Of a stretch of 28,486 nucleotides of DNA, positions 22,653-28,486 are shown in pieces. Both the position numbers and the translations under genes were made by a program. This DNA is from Bacteroidales bacterium (GTDB taxonomy: Bacteria > Bacteroidota > Bacteroidia > Bacteroidales > UBA932): contig JAGAAD010000036.1 in assembly GCA_017615445.1 (NCBI GenBank), positions 1-28,486 of the forward strand. The letters are read 5' to 3'. Position 1 is the first letter of the stretch. The number at the start of each line of letters is the position of its first letter. The notes under the pieces were generated by a model that did not search any database, was not told the DNA's origin, and saw only the letters and a list, made by a program, of their open reading frames with translations.

Positions 22653-25600
22653 TTAGAATGAAATCTCAACACCACCGATGAGGGTCTTGACCGCGGAGTG
22701 GACACCGACTTCGATGTTTCCGAGCGGACCAGCCTCAGGATCGAGGGCGGTTACATTGTGGAAGGTATAAGGATTCAGAGCGCTGACATAGACGCGTGCG
22801 CCTTTCACCTTAATCTTGTCGAGAAGCTGCGAAGGAAGGTCGTAAGAAAGGGTCACGTCCTTGATACGCAGATAGCTGCCGTCCTCGAGGAAGCGGGTGC
22901 TGTAACCAGAGTGATAAACACCAGGGTTCAGGGCCACGGGCCTGGGGGTCACACCGGTGTCACCGGGCTTCTTCCAGTAGTTGAGAGCTGCGGTGGAGGT
23001 GTTGGCAGTGAGGCTGTAACCATCATCAACATAGGAGTTCGAGCTGAGCACCTTGTTGCCATAGACGAACTGGAAGTATGCACCGAGGGTGAGACCCTTC
23101 CAGCTGATGGTGGTGTTGAAACCGCCAGTGGCCTTAGGTTCAGGAGAACCGGCATAGATGTAACGGGCCTTTGTACGGTCGTTGGTGAGGGTGCCGTCTT
23201 CTGCGAACCAGAGACCGTCACCGTTGGACGGGTTGACACCGTACCAGTCGCGGAGGTAGAAGGTATAGAGGCTATATCCTTCCTTGATGCGGACTGCGGT
23301 TTCGTCGTCCAGACGGGAGTCGCTCATGGTGAGGAACTCGGAACCGGCGAGGTCGAGAACCTTACTCTTGTTGCAGGAGATGTTGAATCCGGCGGTCCAG
23401 GAGAAGTCACCATGGCGCAGGATAACTGCATCGAGGAGGAACTCAACACCCTTGTTCTCGATGGAACCCACGTTCTTGAGGTTCGAACCGAAACCGGTGG
23501 TGTAAGGGACCTGGGTGCTAAGGAGCATGTCCGTGGTCAGACGGTCGTAGACATCGAAGCTACCGGTGAGGCGGTCGTCGAAGAGACCGAAGTCGAAACC
23601 TGCATTCCAGGTCTTGTTCTTTTCCCAGGAGAGATCCGGGTTGGCCGGACGGGAAGGTGCATAGGCGTTGGCGCCGTTGTTCTGCACGCTTGAGTAGGTG
23701 CCGTAGGCCCTGTAAGCGGAGATGTTGTTGTTACCGTTCACACCGTAGGAAGCACGGAGCTTGGCCTGGCTGACGAACTGGCTTGCGGGCTTGAAGAACT
23801 TCTCGTTTGCGATGTTCCAGCTGCCGCCGACGGAGTAGAAGGTACCCCATTTCTTGTTCGAGCCGAACAGGGAGCTACCATCCGTACGGAGAGTGGCCTG
23901 GAGAGAGTACTTGTGCGCGAAGCTGTACTCGGCATATCCGAAGAACGACTCGAGGGTCTCCTCAACGAGGCTGAATTCGACCTGGTCCTTGTCTGCAGTT
24001 GCAGTGTTAGGATAAGGGATCTTAGGATCAACTCCCGGGGAGTAGCCGTAGATGTACTTGTAGGTGTCCATCATCGCTTCCTGACCGGCCATTGCGCGAA
24101 CGTGGTGCTCGCCGAAGGTCTGGTCGAAGGTAAGGGTGTTCGATGTGGTGTAACGCATGTCGGTGGTCCAGATGGTGAAGAGAGTTGCCTCACGGCCCTT
24201 CTTTCCTCCGTCCGGGCTCCAGTACTGACGGGAGTCGATGAAGAGGAACTCAACACCGTCCGTGGTCTTGAAGGTGAGGTTGGGGAGGATCTTCCACTCG
24301 AGGTAGGCGGAACCCTGCAGACGGTACTCCTTATCGTTGTACTCGTCGTTCTCGGCTGCTGCCAGAGGGTTGTTGCCGCTCATTTCGGAGATGTCGTAGT
24401 TGTACGAACCGTCGTCGTTGCGGACCTTGTGCCAAGGCAGCGGGTGCCACATTGCGAACTGAGGGTTGATGTAGTACATGTTACCCATCTGAGGAGAGTG
24501 GGAGTCGGAGTAGCTGAGGTTGATCCTCGCGCCGGACTTAAGGCTCTTGGTGAGCTGGCTGTCTGCGTTCACACGAGCGGTGAAGCGCTGGAAGTCAAGT
24601 CCGTTGTACACACCGTCGTTCTTGTGATAAGCCACGGAAGAATAGTAGGCATTCTTCTCGTTTCCGCCGGTGGCGTTGATTTCATACTCCTGAACTGAAC
24701 CGAGCTTGGTGAGTTCCTTGTACCAGTTCGACACGCCGTTCTCAAGCAGAGTGTACGGGAAGTACATGCTTCCGGTAGGATCGTCGGGATCATTGCCGGA
24801 GTTAATGACTGCGGTACGCTTGTACTCGAGGGCCTCAAGACCGTTCAGAGGACGAAGACCGTTGTCGTTTGCGAGCTGCTGCACACCGTACTTTGCACGT
24901 GCGGTGAACTTAGCCCTGCCGCTCTTACCGCTCTTCGTGGTCACGAGGATAACACCGTTAGCAGCGCGGGAACCGTAGATGGAAGCTGCAGCTGCGTCCT
25001 TAAGGACGGTGATGCTCTCGATGTCGTTAGGGTTAAGGAAGGTCGAGGATGAACCGCCACCCACACCGACAGCTGAAAGCTGACGGAAGTCGCTTGCCAT
25101 CATCGGAATACCGTCCACAACCCACAGAGGCTCGTTTCCAGCGGAAATCGAAGAAGTACCACGCACGCGGATGGTGGAGGTAGATCCCGGCTGACCCGAA
25201 CCCTGGGTCACGGTGACGCCCGCGAGCTTACCGGCGAGCATCTTATCGACCGATGTGACAGGAGCCGAAGCGATCTCATCGGACTTTAAAGTGGTCACGG
25301 AGCCGGTGAGAGATTCCTTGCTCACGGTACCATAAGCTACAATAACTGCGTCTTCGAGCCTTGTAGCGTCGAGTTCAAGAGTTACGTTGATCACCGCACG
25401 TCCTTGCACGGGAACCGCCAACTCTTTGTAACCGATGGTGCTGAAGCGAAGAACGCCGTTTGCAGGAACGGAGATGATGTACTCTCCTTCTGCATTTGCA
25501 ACGGTACCCTTCGTCGTACCATCAATCACAACACCTGCGCCGGGAACCGGAGCACCGGCCTCGTCGGACACGACACCCTTCACAGTGATGTTCTGGGCGA

Positions 25601-25661
25601 GTGCGCTGAAGCCAGAGAGCAGTATGGCTGCAGATGCCAAAAGAAGCTTAAATTTTTTCAT
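22653..25661 (-). CDS. SusC/RagA family TonB-dependent outer-membrane transporter
   Basis: 1002 residues with a type I signal (FSALAQ). It has the N-terminal carboxypeptidase-like domain (ITVKGVVSDEAGAPVPGAGVVIDG, about 25-100), a TonB-box-like DAVIVAYGTV (about 104-113), the plug domain with MLAGKLAGVTVTQGSGQPGS and SAGNEPLWVVDGIP, IYGSRAANGVILVTTKSGK, and a long beta barrel ending VHSAVKTLIGGVEISF. It imports substrate across the outer membrane with TonB energy, working with the SusD partner next to it. It is the first of four genes in the operon. No ECF sigma/anti-sigma or SusR-type regulator is in the window. Confidence 0.97.
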   Translation of the reverse strand: MKKFKLLLASAAILLSGFSALAQNITVKGVVSDEAGAPVPGAGVVIDGTTKGTVANAEGEYIISVPANGVLRFSTIGYKELAVPVQGRAVINVTLELDATRLEDAVIVAYGTVSKESLTGSVTTLKSDEIASAPVTSVDKMLAGKLAGVTVTQGSGQPGSTSTIRVRGTSSISAGNEPLWVVDGIPMMASDFRQLSAVGVGGGSSSTFLNPNDIESITVLKDAAAASIYGSRAANGVILVTTKSGKSGRAKFTARAKYGVQQLANDNGLRPLNGLEALEYKRTAVINSGNDPDDPTGSMYFPYTLLENGVSNWYKELTKLGSVQEYEINATGGNEKNAYYSSVAYHKNDGVYNGLDFQRFTARVNADSQLTKSLKSGARINLSYSDSHSPQMGNMYYINPQFAMWHPLPWHKVRNDDGSYNYDISEMSGNNPLAAAENDEYNDKEYRLQGSAYLEWKILPNLTFKTTDGVEFLFIDSRQYWSPDGGKKGREATLFTIWTTDMRYTTSNTLTFDQTFGEHHVRAMAGQEAMMDTYKYIYGYSPGVDPKIPYPNTATADKDQVEFSLVEETLESFFGYAEYSFAHKYSLQATLRTDGSSLFGSNKKWGTFYSVGGSWNIANEKFFKPASQFVSQAKLRASYGVNGNNNISAYRAYGTYSSVQNNGANAYAPSRPANPDLSWEKNKTWNAGFDFGLFDDRLTGSFDVYDRLTTDMLLSTQVPYTTGFGSNLKNVGSIENKGVEFLLDAVILRHGDFSWTAGFNISCNKSKVLDLAGSEFLTMSDSRLDDETAVRIKEGYSLYTFYLRDWYGVNPSNGDGLWFAEDGTLTNDRTKARYIYAGSPEPKATGGFNTTISWKGLTLGAYFQFVYGNKVLSSNSYVDDGYSLTANTSTAALNYWKKPGDTGVTPRPVALNPGVYHSGYSTRFLEDGSYLRIKDVTLSYDLPSQLLDKIKVKGARVYVSALNPYTFHNVTALDPEAGPLGNIEVGVHSAVKTLIGGVEISF

Positions 25662-25734
25662 AAGCCATTTTGATTTAGTTAAACAATAAATAATACACTA
25701 TAAATAGTTTCTTATCCGGTTTTAGCCTCAAAAA

Positions 25735-25770
25735 CCCCGGTTAGGGGCTGCAAAAAGGGGCTAATCGGGG
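25735..25770 (-). promoter_or_regulatory. Inverted repeat in the susC leader
   Basis: Minus strand CCCCGATTAG / CTAACCGGGG (one A-C mismatch) with a 16-nt loop, followed by five T residues. It looks like an attenuator-type hairpin, but the predicted start site near 25766 falls within its left arm, so a full stem may not form in RNA. Function uncertain. Confidence 0.35.
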
Positions 25771-25771
25771 T

Positions 25772-25802
25772 GCAAGGTAGACATTATTTTCGTAAAGACA
25801 AA
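25772..25802 (-). promoter_or_regulatory. Promoter of the susC operon
   Basis: Minus strand TTTG (25799-25802), 19-bp spacer, TACCTTGC (25772-25779), with the first six bases matching TAnnTT and the last two not. The leader to the susC ATG would be about 100 nt, much longer than for the other genes here. Confidence 0.5.
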
Positions 25803-26004
25803 ATACTAAAAGACCCCCTTGGATTGATTATCTTGCTGTGTGGGCGGGGTTTAGCGGTTCAAATGTCCATTTATGACGCGGCGGCGCTTTCATTTCGAAA
25901 GAAAAATTCCTGTTTTACTTATGTTTTGACACTTTAAAAATTTCTTAAAAAAATTTCAAAACCTCGCGCGTACCTATTTTATTAGGGCAAACACCTTTTT
26001 TCAT

Positions 26005-26012
26005 TATCTTTG
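26005..26012 (+). promoter_or_regulatory. -7 box of the S41 peptidase gene
   Basis: Plus strand TATCTTTG, a perfect TAnnTTTG, ends 6 bp before the ATG at 26019. No good TTG lies 19-20 bp upstream, only an AT-rich stretch. The message would be almost leaderless. Confidence 0.5.
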
Positions 26013-26018
26013 CACGGT

Positions 26019-27470
26019 ATGAAGTTTTTCAGAAGTCTCATATATCTGGCTTGCGCGCTCGCAATCTGTTCTTCCTGCATCAAAAACGGGGAGGACGAGA
26101 GCCCCGAGGCGCAGCAGACCCACACCCTCAATTATGTGAACAAGTTCGCATTCAATGTGATGTCCGTTTACTATCTGTGGGTGGATGAGATTCAGGATGG
26201 CCTCAAGAGCTGGATGAGCGACGACGACCCGAAGGCAAAGGTGAAAGAGGTGCGCTACAAAGACCCCACCGGCAAGGATATAGACAGATGGACCCAGGTG
26301 ACGGACGACTATGAATCTTTTGTCAAGTCCATCGAGGGAGTGAGCACCACCTACGGCTACGAATTCACTTTGTACTACGCGAATGCAGACAGGACCTATG
26401 TCGAAGTCTGCGTGACGGTGGTCTACGCGGGCAGCCCTGCCGAGAAAGCCGGGCTCGCCAGGGGAGATTTGATATCGAAGGTGGACGGGAACCCGATCCC
26501 CACCACCGAATATGCAGACATAGTCAAGAATAAGATTATGTACAGCTCGCACTGCAAGCTCGGGCTCGAAGACGGACGCGAGCTGGAGATGGACGCGGTG
26601 GAGATGTACTGCGACCCCATGCACACCGCCCGTGTCTTCGACTGCGGCGGCAAGAAAGTGGGCTATCTGCACTACACATCGTTCACCCTCGCCTCCTGCC
26701 CGGACATAATCAAGACCTTCGAGGCCTTCAAAGCCCAGGGCATAAGCGAGCTCATCCTGGACCTTCGTTACAACGGCGGAGGATATGTGCAGGTGGAAGA
26801 GGTCTTCGCCTCCATGATCGCCCCGGCCGCGAAGGTCGCCTCGGGAGACGTCTTCATGACAGAAGTCTATAACCAGACTCTCACGGACGCCTGGGGAGAC
26901 GAGGAGAAAAACACTCACTTCCGCAACAAGTTCAAGATCAACGGAGTGTCCTACGACACCTCCGAGTCCAACCTCGGCCTCACGAAAGTCTATGCGATCA
27001 TGGCGAGCGGCAGCGCATCGGCCGCAGAGGCCCTGATCTGCGGGCTGAAGCCCTTCACGGACCTGACAATAGTGGGTGAACAGACCTACGGCAAGTACTG
27101 CACCGGAATCGTCCTTGAGGGTGCGGACTGGTATGAAAGCTACAAAAAGCAGCTGTCCAGCTCCGATTACAAGGGCGGCGTCAAGTATGCCAAGAACTGG
27201 GGCATCTATGTGATGATAGGCCGTTATGCGGACAGAGACGGCAACACCCCTTGTATGCCGGACGGTTTCATCCCGGACATAGAGGTCTACGACAACCCGC
27301 TGGACGGATATCAGCTCGGCGATCCGAACGAGACCATGCTCAAAACCGTCCTCACCCTCGCCGGCTATGAATATCCGGCCGAGCCGGCGTCCGTAAAAAA
27401 GAAACCGGCCACCATCAAGGGACCGGCTTCTCCTAAGCGCGAAACTTTCGGCGTGTTCTTACGCCAATAG
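26019..27470 (+). CDS. S41 family (C-terminal processing-type) peptidase lipoprotein
   Basis: 483 residues with a lipoprotein signal (ICSSC, Cys20). An N-terminal helical region (36-120) is followed by a PDZ domain (about 125-190: GSPAEKAGLARGDLISKVDG), and then the S41 core with LILDLRYNGGG (246-256), the catalytic serine region ASGSASAAE (Ser332) and Lys359 in GEQTYGKY. The family cleaves near C-termini in the envelope. The ATG at 26019 is preferred over an in-frame TTG at 26010, which lies inside the promoter box. The C-terminal tail SVKKKPATIKGPASPKRE is encoded by the sequence forming the terminator of the opposing eno gene. The stop is 1 bp from the eno stop. Confidence 0.92.
   Translation: MKFFRSLIYLACALAICSSCIKNGEDESPEAQQTHTLNYVNKFAFNVMSVYYLWVDEIQDGLKSWMSDDDPKAKVKEVRYKDPTGKDIDRWTQVTDDYESFVKSIEGVSTTYGYEFTLYYANADRTYVEVCVTVVYAGSPAEKAGLARGDLISKVDGNPIPTTEYADIVKNKIMYSSHCKLGLEDGRELEMDAVEMYCDPMHTARVFDCGGKKVGYLHYTSFTLASCPDIIKTFEAFKAQGISELILDLRYNGGGYVQVEEVFASMIAPAAKVASGDVFMTEVYNQTLTDAWGDEEKNTHFRNKFKINGVSYDTSESNLGLTKVYAIMASGSASAAEALICGLKPFTDLTIVGEQTYGKYCTGIVLEGADWYESYKKQLSSSDYKGGVKYAKNWGIYVMIGRYADRDGNTPCMPDGFIPDIEVYDNPLDGYQLGDPNETMLKTVLTLAGYEYPAEPASVKKKPATIKGPASPKRETFGVFLRQ
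27395..27430 (-). terminator. Intrinsic terminator of eno inside the S41 gene
   Basis: Minus strand GAAGCCGGTC pairs with GGCCGGTTTC (two G-T wobbles, 10 bp) around a 10-nt loop and is followed by six T residues (27395-27400). It lies 41 bp beyond the eno stop, entirely within the 3' coding part of the convergent S41 peptidase gene. On the plus strand the U-tract is absent, so it should act on eno only. Confidence 0.7.
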
Positions 27471-27471
27471 T

Positions 27472-28486
<1,015 letters not shown>

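Larger units (their letters stand above)
25662..26018. other. 357-bp divergent intergenic region
   Basis: Contains no gene I can support. It holds the susC promoter (25772-25802), a leader inverted repeat (25735-25770) and, at the right edge, the promoter box of the S41 gene (26005-26012). The stretch 25800-25990 between them is AT-rich toward its right end, and I saw nothing else in it. Confidence 0.7.

Noticed and set aside
26010..26018. In-frame TTG start for the S41 peptidase
   Set aside because: It overlaps the promoter box TATCTTTG, and the ATG three codons later begins a normal lipoprotein signal.
27450..27465. Small GGCGT/ACGCC hairpin between the S41 and eno ends
   Set aside because: Only five pairs and no T-tract; the stronger structure at 27395-27430 explains eno termination.

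Overview
The window reads as chromosomal DNA of a Bacteroidota bacterium, most likely order Bacteroidales. Supporting this are a SusC/SusD outer-membrane pair, several fimbrillin-family (Mfa1-like) lipoproteins, BspA-type leucine-rich repeats, a C-terminal type IX secretion (T9SS) sorting domain next to a PorV-like barrel, and promoters of the Bacteroidota form TTG(N19-20)TAnnTTTG with little Shine-Dalgarno signal. Housekeeping genes at both ends (pnp/rpsO on the left, eno on the right) and thiN in the middle anchor it to the chromosome. No tRNA, rRNA, CRISPR array or transposase was seen.

Layout. (1) 1-610: start of pnp, a terminator, and rpsO with its own promoter and a leader hairpin, all on the minus strand. 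(2) 627-6942: a tightly packed minus-strand operon of four fimbrillin-domain lipoproteins. The second gene is an 1182-residue fusion of fimbrillin, BspA-like LRR, a BACON-like segment and an M64 metallopeptidase. The operon has a very good promoter and an intrinsic terminator. (3) 6961-9697: a plus-strand operon of a nitroreductase lipoprotein, a secreted PDZ/DUF4136-like protein and an outer-membrane barrel. (4) 9712-14246: a 4.4-kb segment bounded by two inverted copies of a 108-bp palindromic repeat. It holds a hicAB toxin-antitoxin pair with a visible promoter/operator, a Tat-exported aldo/keto reductase-ferredoxin, a membrane NapH/NapG-like iron-sulfur fusion, and thiN. (5) 14236-18477: a minus-strand operon of a small secreted unknown protein, a subtilase with a T9SS sorting domain, and a PorV/PorQ-like barrel. 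(6) 18456-25802: a minus-strand susC-susD operon with two further surface lipoproteins and a terminator that overlaps the next operon's promoter. (7) 26005-28486: an S41 peptidase lipoprotein convergent with eno. The eno terminator lies inside the S41 coding sequence.

Most of the window serves the cell envelope: two secreted or surface peptidase modules (M64 and S8/T9SS), a third envelope peptidase (S41), a fimbrial operon and a nutrient-uptake operon. No glycan-degrading enzyme accompanies the SusCD genes, so the imported substrate cannot be named.

The most notable structural observation is at 14087-14246. A palindromic element appears to have inserted, with a 16-bp duplication, exactly at the once-overlapping stop codons of two convergent genes. 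A 28-bp inverted copy of the thiN 3' end lies beside the partner element 4.2 kb away, next to hicB.
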